A DNA stretch of 64,000 nucleotides, taken from positions 310,001 to 374,000 of the forward strand of contig NZ_CP048602.1 of assembly GCF_012427705.1 (NCBI RefSeq), given 5' to 3'. Of the stretch, positions 52,608 through 61,807 are shown piece after piece. The first letter of the stretch is position 1. Each line of letters starts with the position of its first letter. Origin of the DNA: Vreelandella piezotolerans. GTDB taxonomy: Bacteria > Pseudomonadota > Gammaproteobacteria > Pseudomonadales > Halomonadaceae. The translations under genes and the position numbers were made by a program. Below the pieces are notes generated by a model. It did no database searches. It had not been told where the DNA came from and worked only from the letters and a program-made list of their open reading frames with translations.

Positions 52608-53255
52608 ATGCAGCAAAAGCCTCCAAGCCGAAAACATTCAGTGAGCAAAACCAGCAACAACTGGAAGAAAGAGCACTTCGACGACCAGTATGTGAAGCAG
52701 AGCTGGCAGGATGGCTATCGCTCACGGGCGAGTTACAAGCTGCTAGAGCTGGACGAGAAGGATAAGCTGTTTCGCAATGGCATGACGGTCATCGACCTGG
52801 GGGCTGCCCCTGGCGGGTGGAGCCAGATCGCCGCCGAAAAAGTCGGGCCGGAAGGGGTGGTCATCGCTTCCGATATCCTGGAGATGGATGCGCTGGCAGG
52901 TGTCGATTTCATTCAGGGTGACTTTACCGAGGAGAGCGTGCTCGATGCGATTCTCGACCGGTTGGGAAATCGCCCGGTAGACCTTGTTATGTCCGACATG
53001 GCCCCCAATATGAGTGGTATGGCGGCCATCGATCAGCCGCAGGCCATGTATTTAGCCGAGCTGGCGTTGGAGCTGGCTCGAGAAACGCTCTCTCCAAAAG
53101 GCCGCTTTTTGGTGAAAGTCTTTCAAGGAGAGGGTTTTGATGCGTACCTTAAAGAACTGCGCGGCAGTTTTGACCGAGTGGTGACCCGCAAACCGGACGC
53201 CTCACGAGCGCGCTCGCGGGAAGTCTACTTTTTAGCGGAGGGCTTTCGCGGGTGA
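52608..53255 (+). CDS. rlmE: 23S rRNA 2'-O-ribose U2552 methyltransferase RlmE (FtsJ)
   Basis: 215 residues from ATG 52608; a GTG at 52641 would give 204 residues and is as plausible. The SAM motif is [15 protein letters not shown]. The K-D-K-E catalytic tetrad is seen in [34 protein letters not shown] and SREVYFLA. It methylates U2552 in the 50S A-loop. It lies between yhbY and ftsH as in E. coli. Confidence 0.95.
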   Translation: MQQKPPSRKHSVSKTSNNWKKEHFDDQYVKQSWQDGYRSRASYKLLELDEKDKLFRNGMTVIDLGAAPGGWSQIAAEKVGPEGVVIASDILEMDALAGVDFIQGDFTEESVLDAILDRLGNRPVDLVMSDMAPNMSGMAAIDQPQAMYLAELALELARETLSPKGRFLVKVFQGEGFDAYLKELRGSFDRVVTRKPDASRARSREVYFLAEGFRG

Positions 53256-53469
53256 CCGGCGCGGACATGCCGCTGGCGCAATAGCCAAGATTTATCATCG
53301 CGATTGCCAGACAGGCAGGCGCAAGATGTGTCACATTATGCACACTGGACGAGCGTGACACAGATGGCCCAACGCCCAACGGGCTTTGGCAATGGTTGAA
53401 CGTTAAGCTCTGGTGTAAGGTCAGAGTATTAGCGGTTAACTGACGGATTCTTGTAATGAGGGTAGCCCC

Positions 53470-55467
53470 TTGAACGATATGGCGAAGAACCTGATTCTGT
53501 GGTTGGTCATCGCGGCCGTTCTACTGACAGTGTTCAATAATTTCAGTACGGAAAGCGCACCTCAGACCACGAACTACTCTCAGTTCGTGCAGCAGGTGCA
53601 AAATCAACAGGTACGTAGCGTCACCATCGATGGCTACACCATCACCGGTGAGCGCACGGATGGTTCGCAGTTCCAGACCATTCGTCCAGCAGCGGAAGAT
53701 CCCAAGCTGATGGACGATCTGCTCAGCAATAACGTCACCGTGGTCGGTAAGGAGCCAGAGCAGCAGAGCATCTGGACGCGTCTACTGATCGCCAGCTTTC
53801 CGATCCTGCTGATTCTGGCTATCTTCATGTTCTTCATGCGCCAAATGCAGGGCGGCGCTGGGGGCGGTAAAGGCGGCCCAATGAGTTTTGGCAAGTCCAA
53901 AGCGAAGCTGCTCTCTCAGGACCAGATCAAAACCACCTTTGCCGACGTGGCAGGCTGTGACGAAGCGAAGGAAGAGGTCGAAGAGCTGGTCGACTTCCTG
54001 CGCGACCCGACCAAGTTTCAGCGCCTGGGCGGCACCATTCCCCGCGGCGTGCTGATGGTGGGCCCGCCCGGTACCGGTAAGACGCTACTGGCCAAGTCCA
54101 TCGCCGGCGAAGCCAAGGTGCCGTTCTTCTCCATCTCGGGTTCCGACTTCGTCGAGATGTTCGTGGGGGTGGGTGCTTCGCGCGTTCGCGATATGTTCGA
54201 GCAGGCCAAGAAGCAGGCGCCCTGCATCATCTTCATCGATGAGATCGATGCCGTAGGCCGCTCTCGCGGCACGGGGATGGGTGGTGGTAACGACGAGCGT
54301 GAGCAAACGCTGAACCAGCTACTGGTAGAAATGGACGGTTTTGAGGCGAACGAAGGCATCATCGTCATCGCCGCGACTAACCGCCCTGACGTACTTGACC
54401 CCGCGCTGCTGCGCCCCGGCCGTTTCGATCGCCAGGTCACCGTTGGCTTGCCAGACATTCGAGGCCGTGAGCACATTCTGGGCGTTCACCTGCGTAAGGT
54501 TCCGCTAGCGGACGACGTCAAACCGCAGCTCATCGCGCGCGGTACACCGGGCTTCTCGGGTGCCGACCTCGCAAACCTAGTGAACGAAGCCGCCCTGTTT
54601 GCCGCACGTCGTAACAAGCGCTTGGTGGGGATGGACGAGCTTGAGCTTGCCAAAGACAAGATCATGATGGGCGCAGAGCGCAAATCCATGGTCATGACCG
54701 ACAAAGAGAAGCTCAATACGGCCTACCACGAAGCGGGCCACGCAATTATCGGTTTGGTCATGCCCGAACACGACCCGGTCTACAAGGTGACCATCATCCC
54801 GCGTGGCCGCGCGCTCGGTGTGACGATGTTCCTACCCGAGGAGGATCGCTACAGCCTGTCACGTCAGCAAATCATTAGTCAGATCTGCTCGTTGTTTGGT
54901 GGTCGCATCGCTGAAGAGATGACATTGGGTGTCAACGGTGTCACGACCGGTGCCTCCAACGATATCAAGCGGGCGACGGAATTGGCCCATAACATGGTCG
55001 CCAAGTGGGGGCTCTCGGATGAGATGGGCCCGATCATGTACGACGAGGACGAGTCTCACCAGTTTCTCGGCGGCCCGGGACAAGGTGGTGGCAAGTTGAA
55101 GTCGGGCGAAACCACCACGCGACTCGATAAAGAAGTGCGCAAGATCATCGACGAGTGCTACGAGCAGGCGCGCCAAATCCTGCATGACAACCGCGATAAG
55201 CTGGATGCCATGGCAGAAGCGCTGATGAAGTTCGAAACCATTGACGCCAACCAGCTCAAAGACATCATGGAAGGCCGTGACCCGCGTCCACCGGAGGGCT
55301 GGAGCGACGGTGACTCATCGGGTGGTGGTATGCGCGTGAACGATGACAAGCCTGACACCAAGTCAGAGGATCAAGCGTCGAACGCATCGAGCGACGATGG
55401 CGAAGAGGACGACGACGAGCCGCGCCGCCGTCCCTCCGACCCGCTGGGCGGCCCTGCAGGCCCTTGA
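53470..55467 (+). CDS. ftsH: ATP-dependent zinc metalloprotease FtsH
   Basis: 665 residues. The start is TTG 53470, which has GAGGGTAG upstream and gives the conserved [18 protein letters not shown] beginning; ATG 53479 is the alternative. Two membrane helices (residues about 9-24 and 98-120) flank a periplasmic domain. The AAA+ domain has [26 protein letters not shown] and the second region of homology ([19 protein letters not shown]); the protease site is [10 protein letters not shown]. It degrades membrane and regulatory proteins such as sigma-32. The C-terminal tail is long, acidic and disordered. Confidence 0.98.
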   Translation: MNDMAKNLILWLVIAAVLLTVFNNFSTESAPQTTNYSQFVQQVQNQQVRSVTIDGYTITGERTDGSQFQTIRPAAEDPKLMDDLLSNNVTVVGKEPEQQSIWTRLLIASFPILLILAIFMFFMRQMQGGAGGGKGGPMSFGKSKAKLLSQDQIKTTFADVAGCDEAKEEVEELVDFLRDPTKFQRLGGTIPRGVLMVGPPGTGKTLLAKSIAGEAKVPFFSISGSDFVEMFVGVGASRVRDMFEQAKKQAPCIIFIDEIDAVGRSRGTGMGGGNDEREQTLNQLLVEMDGFEANEGIIVIAATNRPDVLDPALLRPGRFDRQVTVGLPDIRGREHILGVHLRKVPLADDVKPQLIARGTPGFSGADLANLVNEAALFAARRNKRLVGMDELELAKDKIMMGAERKSMVMTDKEKLNTAYHEAGHAIIGLVMPEHDPVYKVTIIPRGRALGVTMFLPEEDRYSLSRQQIISQICSLFGGRIAEEMTLGVNGVTTGASNDIKRATELAHNMVAKWGLSDEMGPIMYDEDESHQFLGGPGQGGGKLKSGETTTRLDKEVRKIIDECYEQARQILHDNRDKLDAMAEALMKFETIDANQLKDIMEGRDPRPPEGWSDGDSSGGGMRVNDDKPDTKSEDQASNASSDDGEEDDDEPRRRPSDPLGGPAGP

Positions 55468-55491
55468 GCCAGCCAAAGCCATGAGTCGCAG

Positions 55492-55519
55492 AGGCGTCCC
55501 CTATGGGGGCGCCTTTTTT
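55492..55519 (+). terminator. Terminator of ftsH
   Basis: AGGCGTCCCC, loop TAT, GGGGGCGCCT then TTTTT: a ten-position stem with one G-T pair and a T run, 25 bp after ftsH. folP downstream would then need its own promoter or readthrough. Confidence 0.85.
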
Positions 55520-55570
55520 GTTATGCTGTTGGGCAATCGTATTTATGTTTCTTTTGATTTAGGCGGCAGC

Positions 55571-56482
55571 ATGACTTCCAACGTTGACCCTTCATCGCCT
55601 TTGCGCTCGACAAAGAGTGCTTTGCAGCTGCGCTGCGGGCGCCATACGCTCGATCTTTCGTTCCCGCGCGTCATGGGGATTTTGAACGTCACGCCAGATT
55701 CGTTCTCCGATGGCGGTCAGCATGTTGCCCTAGACGATGCACTTCGCCACGCCGAACGTATGCTGGCGGAAGGCGCCGCGATGATCGACGTGGGGGGGGA
55801 GTCCACGCGTCCCGGGGCCACGCCGGTCTCGGAACAGCAGGAGTTGGATCGTGTCGCACCCGTGGTCGAAGCCTTGGTGCGCGAGCTCGATGCGCTGGTC
55901 TCGGTGGATACCAGTAGCGCCATGGTCATTCGTGAAGCGAGCGCCTTGGGCGCAGGCATGATCAACGATGTGCGGGCGCTCGAGCGTGAGGGCGCTTTGG
56001 CCGCCGCCGCCAGCAGCGGCTTGCCTGTCTGTTTGATGCACCGCCAAGGTGAGCCGCAGAGCATGCAGCACGCGCCTAGCTATCGAGATCCCATCGAGCA
56101 AGAAGTGGCTACCTATCTCGCCGAGCGCATCGCCGCTTGTGAAGCAGTTGGGTTGCGCCGTCAGCGCTTGCTCATCGACCCTGGGTTTGGCTTTGGCAAA
56201 ACCGTCGAGCATAACCTGCGGCTATTGAAGTACATGGACACGCTACATTCGCTGGAGCTGCCTATGCTAGTGGGTATGTCGCGGAAAAGTATGATCGGGA
56301 AAGTGCTGGGACGTCCTGTGGAAGAGCGGTTAGCCGGTGGACTGGCGCTGTCGGCCATGTCGGTGGAGCGAGGCGCGAGCATCCTGAGGGTGCATGATGT
56401 CGGGCCCACGGTGGATGCCGTTAACATGGCGTGGGCGGTGTTGCAGGAGGGGTGTGAGCCACCCGTGGATAAGGAGCTTTGA
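55571..56482 (+). CDS. folP: Dihydropteroate synthase
   Basis: 303 residues from ATG 55571; the longer open frame upstream overlaps ftsH and its terminator. DHPS motifs: [70 protein letters not shown], and [13 protein letters not shown] with the C-terminal ILRVHDV. It joins pterin and p-aminobenzoate for folate synthesis and is the sulfonamide target. Its N-terminus is about 20 residues longer than E. coli FolP. glmM starts two bases after its stop. Confidence 0.96.
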   Translation: MTSNVDPSSPLRSTKSALQLRCGRHTLDLSFPRVMGILNVTPDSFSDGGQHVALDDALRHAERMLAEGAAMIDVGGESTRPGATPVSEQQELDRVAPVVEALVRELDALVSVDTSSAMVIREASALGAGMINDVRALEREGALAAAASSGLPVCLMHRQGEPQSMQHAPSYRDPIEQEVATYLAERIAACEAVGLRRQRLLIDPGFGFGKTVEHNLRLLKYMDTLHSLELPMLVGMSRKSMIGKVLGRPVEERLAGGLALSAMSVERGASILRVHDVGPTVDAVNMAWAVLQEGCEPPVDKEL

Positions 56483-56484
56483 GT

Positions 56485-57834
56485 ATGACAAGACGCTATT
56501 TTGGTACCGACGGCATTCGCGGTACCGTGGGGCAAGCGCCTATCACGGCCGACTTCATGCTCAAGCTGGGCTGGGCCGCCGGGCAGGTATTACGCCGTGA
56601 AAAAGGGCGCACTCGAGTATTGATCGGAAAAGATACACGAATCTCGGGCTATATGTTCGAGTCGGCGTTGGAGGCCGGTCTATCGGCCGCAGGGGTCGAC
56701 GTGTCGCTGCTTGGGCCGATGCCGACGCCGGGAATCGCCTATCTCACGCGAACCTTCCGCGCCGACGCCGGGATCGTGATCTCGGCGTCTCATAATCCGT
56801 TCGACGATAACGGCATCAAGTTCTTCTCTGCTGAAGGTAAGAAGTTACCCGACGCGGTGGAAGACCGTATCGAAGCGATGCTGGAGGCGCCGTTGACCAC
56901 CGTCGATGCGGCGCAGTTGGGCAAGGCGACGCGCATCGATGACGCGGCGGGCCGCTATATCGAATTCTGCAAATCGACATTGCCCGACCGGCTGAGCTTG
57001 CACGGCCTGAAAGTGGTATTGGATTGCGCCCATGGAGCCACTTACCATATCGCCCCCAGCGTGTTCCGTGAGCTGGGCGCGGACGTAAGCGTGATCGGTG
57101 CCGCACCGGATGGCTTGAATATCAACCATCAGGTTGGCTCGACACACCCGGCCGCGCTGCGCGCAGCGGTCATTCAGCAAGGGGCCGACCTTGGAGTGGC
57201 CTTCGATGGTGATGGTGATCGCGTGCTGCTTGTCGATGCCGATGGTCGAGAAGTCGATGGCGACGATATTCTCTATCTAATAGCCCGCGACCGTCACGAG
57301 CGTGGTTTGTTGGAAGGTGGCGTGGTGGGCACGCTGATGAGTAATTTCGGGCTTGCCATGGCGCTGGACCGGCTCGGCATTCCTTTTCAACGCGCTAAGG
57401 TTGGTGATCGCTTCGTCATGGAGATGATGGCGGCCAACGGTTGGGAGTTGGGAGGTGAGGCGTCCGGACACATCGTTTGCGGGCACGTACAGAGCACGGG
57501 AGACGGCGTCGTATCGGCGTTGCAGGTGCTGGCGCTGATGGTGCGAGAGCAGAAACCCTTGCCCGCACTGCTGAAAGGGCTCGAAAAAGTGCCGCAGTCG
57601 CTGGTCAACGTGCGCTTGCCCGCCGGGACGAATGCCAAAGAAGTGATGGCAGCCCAGCCCCTTATGGACGCCGTGGCTGCCCTGGAAACAGAGCTGGGTG
57701 ATCAGGGCCGAGTGCTGTTGCGGCCGTCGGGTACCGAGCCATTGATTCGTGTCATGGTCGAAGGGCGTGCCCATTTGGATGTCGACCGTTTGGCCAATAA
57801 GCTGGCAACCCAAGTCGAGGCGCTGCTCGGTTAG
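56485..57834 (+). CDS. glmM: Phosphoglucosamine mutase
   Basis: 449 residues from ATG 56485 (AAGGAG eight bases upstream); the in-frame TTG at 56479 is too close to that site. It has the [14 protein letters not shown] start, active-site phosphoserine [16 protein letters not shown], metal loop [12 protein letters not shown], sugar-binding GGEASGHIV and phosphate-binding [12 protein letters not shown]. It converts glucosamine-6-phosphate to glucosamine-1-phosphate for peptidoglycan and LPS. Probably co-translated with folP, as in most gammaproteobacteria. Confidence 0.97.
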   Translation: MTRRYFGTDGIRGTVGQAPITADFMLKLGWAAGQVLRREKGRTRVLIGKDTRISGYMFESALEAGLSAAGVDVSLLGPMPTPGIAYLTRTFRADAGIVISASHNPFDDNGIKFFSAEGKKLPDAVEDRIEAMLEAPLTTVDAAQLGKATRIDDAAGRYIEFCKSTLPDRLSLHGLKVVLDCAHGATYHIAPSVFRELGADVSVIGAAPDGLNINHQVGSTHPAALRAAVIQQGADLGVAFDGDGDRVLLVDADGREVDGDDILYLIARDRHERGLLEGGVVGTLMSNFGLAMALDRLGIPFQRAKVGDRFVMEMMAANGWELGGEASGHIVCGHVQSTGDGVVSALQVLALMVREQKPLPALLKGLEKVPQSLVNVRLPAGTNAKEVMAAQPLMDAVAALETELGDQGRVLLRPSGTEPLIRVMVEGRAHLDVDRLANKLATQVEALLG

Positions 57835-57962
57835 TGGCTTCTAAAAGTGAGAGTCGCTTTTACCCGAAAAGCGCGCCGTGCCTGCGATTGCCCGTGCAAC
57901 AGCGGTTGTCTTGACAAGGCGGCTCCTATACCATTTCGCTCCACCTTGAGTGAGGATTCTTC

Positions 57963-58712
57963 ATGCGTACGCCATTGATTGCCGGCAACTGGAAAATGAA
58001 CGGTTCCAAGGCGTTGATCGACGCGTTCGGCCAAGCTTTCGCGTCAGCTTCGCTGCCCACGTCCATTGACGTGGTCGTGATTCCGCCGTTTCCCTACCTA
58101 GACGCTGCACGCCAAGCGTTCAACGATACGCCGCTGCAGTTGGGTGCTCAAACGCTCAATCCTCATCACTCCGGGGCGCATACTGGAGAAGTGAGCGGTA
58201 GCATGCTCAAAGAGTTGGGCGTGACCTACGTGTTAGTGGGGCACTCTGAGCGTCGCCAGCTCTACCGCGAGAGCGACGAGCAGGTGTTCGATCGGTTGTT
58301 GGCAGCGGTGGATGCAGGGCTAACGCCGATTCTATGTGTGGGGGAAACGCTGGAAGAGCGTGATGGGGGACGCACGATGGACGTCGTTCTGCGCCAAGTT
58401 GGCTATATCATGGCCCGCTTAGCCCCCGAGCAGCGCTCACAGGTTGTCATTGCTTATGAACCCGTTTGGGCGATCGGTACGGGCCGGACGGCCACGCCAG
58501 AGCAGGCCCAAGAGGTCATGGCAGGCATTCGCGCCTATCAGGCAGGGTTTGATGCGTCGCTTGCCGAGCAGTTGAAACTGCTTTACGGCGGTAGCATGAA
58601 CGCAAGTAACGCGGCTGAGCTACTGGCTCAGCCGGACATCGACGGCGGTTTGGTGGGGGGTGCTTCACTCAAAACCGACGATTTCTACGCCATTTGTCAG
58701 TCAGCAGGATAA
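57963..58712 (+). CDS. tpiA: Triosephosphate isomerase
   Basis: 249 residues. Active-site residues are in place: Lys in AGNWKMNG, His in YVLVGHSERRQ, Glu in VIAYEPVWAIGTG, and the phosphate loop LLYGGSMNASNA, VGGASL. It interconverts dihydroxyacetone phosphate and glyceraldehyde-3-phosphate. A CGCTTTT/AAAAGCG hairpin without a T run lies between glmM and this gene. secG starts four bases after the stop. Confidence 0.97.
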   Translation: MRTPLIAGNWKMNGSKALIDAFGQAFASASLPTSIDVVVIPPFPYLDAARQAFNDTPLQLGAQTLNPHHSGAHTGEVSGSMLKELGVTYVLVGHSERRQLYRESDEQVFDRLLAAVDAGLTPILCVGETLEERDGGRTMDVVLRQVGYIMARLAPEQRSQVVIAYEPVWAIGTGRTATPEQAQEVMAGIRAYQAGFDASLAEQLKLLYGGSMNASNAAELLAQPDIDGGLVGGASLKTDDFYAICQSAG

Positions 58713-58716
58713 CGCC

Positions 58717-59076
58717 ATGCAAGTTGCAATTCTTATGGTTCACGTGGTGATTGCGGTCGCCTTGGTTGTACTCATCCTGCTCCAGCAGGGAAAAGGTGCC
58801 GAAGCAGGCGCAGCCTTTGGTGGCGGTGCGTCGCAAACGGTTTTCGGCTCGCGGGGCAGCGGTAACTTCCTGTCGCGTACCACCGGTGTTTTAGCCGCTG
58901 GCTTTTTTGTGACCTCGATGGCTCTAGCATACTTTGCCACTCAGGCAGGCCAAGCGCCGGAAGCCGGTATTCCTGATGCGCGGATGATCGAACAGCAGCA
59001 AAACATTCCAACGCTTGACGACTCCCCTGCAAGTATGGATAATACCGCGCCAGTGCTAGAGGAAAGCAGCGAGTAA
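58717..59076 (+). CDS. secG: Protein translocase subunit SecG
   Basis: 119 residues from ATG 58717. Two membrane helices (VAILMVHVVIAVALVVLILLQ and VLAAGFFVTSMALAYFAT) flank the conserved loop QQGKGAEAGAAFGGGASQTVFGSRGSGNFLSRTT. It assists SecYE in protein export. The C-terminal tail of about 40 residues is acidic and disordered. The tpiA-secG-tRNA-Leu order is widespread in gammaproteobacteria. Confidence 0.96.
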   Translation: MQVAILMVHVVIAVALVVLILLQQGKGAEAGAAFGGGASQTVFGSRGSGNFLSRTTGVLAAGFFVTSMALAYFATQAGQAPEAGIPDARMIEQQQNIPTLDDSPASMDNTAPVLEESSE

Positions 59077-59111
59077 CTTCTTGATGTCGCTTTCTTTAGC
59101 CTCCCCTGATG

Positions 59112-59198
59112 CCGAAGTGGTGGAATTGGTAGACACGCTATCTTGAGGGGGTAGTGACCTTACGGTCGTGCGGGTTCAAGTCCCGCCTTCGGCACCAT
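59112..59198 (+). tRNA. tRNA-Leu (anticodon GAG)
   Basis: 87 nt with encoded CCA. The acceptor GCCGAAG pairs with CTTCGGC; the D arm is GTGGAATTGGTAGACAC; the anticodon loop is CTTGAGG (GAG); a long variable arm typical of leucine tRNAs precedes the T arm GGGTTCAAGTCCC. It lies 36 bp after secG. Confidence 0.96.
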
Positions 59199-59331
59199 CT
59201 GATTCGCTGATTATTCAGCTTCCCAGACTATCAGGATTGGCACCTGAGACGTAAGATGCACGTGAAGCGAACTATTGAATGAGTTCTTGACGTAAGTCCT
59301 TCAAGTGTCTATTATCGTCGACCTAGATTGA

Positions 59332-59408
<77 letters not shown>

Positions 59409-59512
59409 TTTATTTAGTAGCATGGTTTAGGCTCAATAGCATGTATTAAGGTGCTTTTGATCTGCGAAAAATTCGCGACATGTTGCTAAAATGGTACTAC
59501 AGGTTTCTTTTG

Positions 59513-59541
59513 AAAAGCCCCTTCCTGTGAAGGGGCTTTTT
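59513..59541 (+). terminator. Terminator after the tRNA genes
   Basis: AAAAGCCCCTTC, loop CTGT, GAAGGGGCTTTT then T: a 12-bp perfect stem with A and T flanks. It lies 105 bp after tRNA-fMet and ends its transcript before rimP. The remainder of the 59409-59733 gap shows only a GCGAA/TTCGC mini-hairpin (59464-59476) and AT-rich sequence before rimP. Confidence 0.88.
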
Positions 59542-59733
59542 GTTAGTAGCTTTTTGTAACTGGTTTTTTGTAAACAGCTTTTATGAAGAGCTTTTTGCGA
59601 GCCAAGCGTGTCTCAAGAGCGGATGCTGTTCGAGTAGCCAGAGACACATTCCCAGGTAATGCCAATCAGCCACCTAGCTTTTCTTACGACTCCTGGCCAG
59701 GTGCCTGATGCAACGGCTATAGGAGCTTTGTCT

Positions 59734-60195
59734 GTGGCCACAAAACACGCTGCGCTTCACGCGCTGATCGAACCTGTCGTTGCCGCCATGGGCTTCGAGC
59801 TATGGGGTATCGACCATATTTCCCAGGGCAAGCATTCGCGGCTGGTGATTTACATCGAGCGCGAGAGCGGTGTCAGCGTGGAAGACTGCGCTGATATTAG
59901 CCGCCAAGTCAGTGCCGTGATGGATGTGGAAGACCCAATTCCCGGCGAATACCGCTTGGAAGTCTCGTCGCCCGGCATGGCACGTCCTCTTTACTCCCTG
60001 GATCACTTTATCCGCTATCAGGGCCACCATGTCGCTCTGAAGCTACGCGTCGCGTTCGATGGGCGGCGCAAATACCAAGGGCTCCTCGCAGGTGTCGAGG
60101 GCGATGAAGTGCTACTGCAACTGGAAGGCGAAGAGTACTGCTTTCCTATCGAAAGCATCGATTCTGCGCACGTTGTCCCGCAGTTCGACGAATAA
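59734..60195 (+). CDS. rimP: Ribosome maturation factor RimP
   Basis: 153 residues from GTG 59734, chosen because AGGAG (59721-59725) lies eight bases before it; the open frame extends to 59659. RimP features: LIEPVVAAMGFELWGIDHI, LVIYIERESGVSVEDCADISRQVSAVMDVEDPIPGEYRLEVSSPGMARPLYSLDHF. It helps 30S subunit assembly. First gene of the rimP-nusA-infB operon. Confidence 0.96.
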   Translation: MATKHAALHALIEPVVAAMGFELWGIDHISQGKHSRLVIYIERESGVSVEDCADISRQVSAVMDVEDPIPGEYRLEVSSPGMARPLYSLDHFIRYQGHHVALKLRVAFDGRRKYQGLLAGVEGDEVLLQLEGEEYCFPIESIDSAHVVPQFDE

Positions 60196-60265
60196 TACGG
60201 GTCGCGGCTTCCGGCAGGCGCCGGGATGATGCACAAAAGGACAGGTTTTCTGGCGAGGCAAACGC

Positions 60266-61780
60266 ATGAGTAAAGAAATCTTAATGGTCGTGGACGCGAT
60301 CTCCAATGAAAAAGGCGTCCCCCGCGATGTTATCTTCGAGGCGGTCGAAGCCGCACTGGCAAGCGCGTCTCGTAAGCGTTTCGAGCATGAAGAAGCGAAC
60401 GTGCGCGTGCATATCGATCGCCGCACGGGCGACTACGATACGTTCCGCTACTGGACCGTGGTCGAAGACGACGAATTCGAAACGCCAGACTATGAAATCA
60501 AAGAGAGCATTGCCGAGCAGCGCGACCCGCCGCTGAAACTGGGCGATGTGGTCGAGCAAAAGATCGAAAACGCCGTGTTCGGGCGTATCGCCGCGCAAAC
60601 TGCCAAGCAGGTCATCGTGCAGAAAGTGCGCGAAGCCGAGCGTGCCGAAGTCGTGCGTCAGTACGCTGACCGTGAAGGCGAACTCGTCGCGGGTATCGTT
60701 AAGAAGACTACCCGTGATGGTCTGATCATCGATCTGGGTGAGAACGCCGAAGCGTTTTTGCCGCGCAACGAGATGATCCAGGGCGAGCGCTACCGGATGA
60801 ACGAGCGCGTACGTGCGCTGCTGGTCAAGGTCGACCCGGAGGCTCGCGGCGCGCAACTGCAGCTTTCGCGCACCTGTCCTGAGTTCATCATCGAGCTGTT
60901 CAAGATCGAGGTGCCGGAAATCGCCGAGCAGCTGATCGAGATCAAGGGGGCCGCTCGCGACCCCGGCTCGCGGGCCAAGATTGCCGTCAAAACCAACGAT
61001 CGCCGCATCGATCCGGTGGGTGCGTGTGTGGGTATGCGCGGTTCCCGCGTTCAGGCGGTGTCGTCTGAGCTGCAAAACGAGCGTGTGGATATCGTTCTGT
61101 GGGACGACAACCCGGCTCAACTGGTGATCAACGCCATGGCGCCGGCCGACGTGGCCTCGATCTTGGTGGACGAGGATGCGCACGCTATGGACGTCGCCGT
61201 GGCCCAGGACAACCTGGCACAGGCCATTGGCCGTAGCGGCCAGAACGTGCGTTTGGCGTCTGAATTGACCGGCTGGCGGATCAACGTCATGACCGAAGAC
61301 GAAGCCGAGTCGAAGCGCGAGCAGGAGATCGACAGCCTGGTGGATTCCTTCGTTCATCATCTGGGGGTCGATGATGAGGTCGCTCGCCTGCTGGTGGAGG
61401 AAGGGTTCACCACCCTGGAAGAAGTCGCCTACGTGCCGCTCGAAGAGATGCTCGACATCGAAGAATTCGACGAAGAGTTGGTCGAAGAGCTGCGGGCACG
61501 TGCGAAAGACGAGTTGCTGACGATGGCCATTGCCTCGGAAGAAGCGCTAGACGGTGCTCAACCAGCGGACGATCTGCTGGAAATGGACGGCATGGAGCGT
61601 CATTTGGCCTTCATTCTGGCCAGTCGCGGCATTGTCACAATGGAAGATCTCGCCGAGCAGTCTGTCGACGATCTGGTCGATATCGAGGAGTTGGACGAAG
61701 CGCGCGCAGCGGCACTGATCATGACTGCCCGTGCGCCCTGGTTTGAAGTCGATGACGCATCGGACTCAAACACACAGTAA
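60266..61780 (+). CDS. nusA: Transcription termination/antitermination factor NusA
   Basis: 504 residues. The N-terminal RNA-polymerase-binding domain ([38 protein letters not shown]) is followed by S1 (about 130-200) and two KH domains with [21 protein letters not shown] and [18 protein letters not shown]. Two C-terminal acidic repeats (about 370-500) have helix-hairpin-helix patterns ([20 protein letters not shown] and [19 protein letters not shown]). It governs pausing, termination and rRNA antitermination. It lies 70 bp after rimP and 27 bp before infB. Confidence 0.98.
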   Translation: MSKEILMVVDAISNEKGVPRDVIFEAVEAALASASRKRFEHEEANVRVHIDRRTGDYDTFRYWTVVEDDEFETPDYEIKESIAEQRDPPLKLGDVVEQKIENAVFGRIAAQTAKQVIVQKVREAERAEVVRQYADREGELVAGIVKKTTRDGLIIDLGENAEAFLPRNEMIQGERYRMNERVRALLVKVDPEARGAQLQLSRTCPEFIIELFKIEVPEIAEQLIEIKGAARDPGSRAKIAVKTNDRRIDPVGACVGMRGSRVQAVSSELQNERVDIVLWDDNPAQLVINAMAPADVASILVDEDAHAMDVAVAQDNLAQAIGRSGQNVRLASELTGWRINVMTEDEAESKREQEIDSLVDSFVHHLGVDDEVARLLVEEGFTTLEEVAYVPLEEMLDIEEFDEELVEELRARAKDELLTMAIASEEALDGAQPADDLLEMDGMERHLAFILASRGIVTMEDLAEQSVDDLVDIEELDEARAAALIMTARAPWFEVDDASDSNTQ

Positions 61781-61807
61781 ACAGGTCACGGGCTGAGGAG
61801 GGTCACT

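Noticed and set aside
57855..57873. CGCTTTT/AAAAGCG hairpin between glmM and tpiA as a terminator
   Set aside because: The stem is short, AT-rich and has no T run after it, so I did not call termination there.
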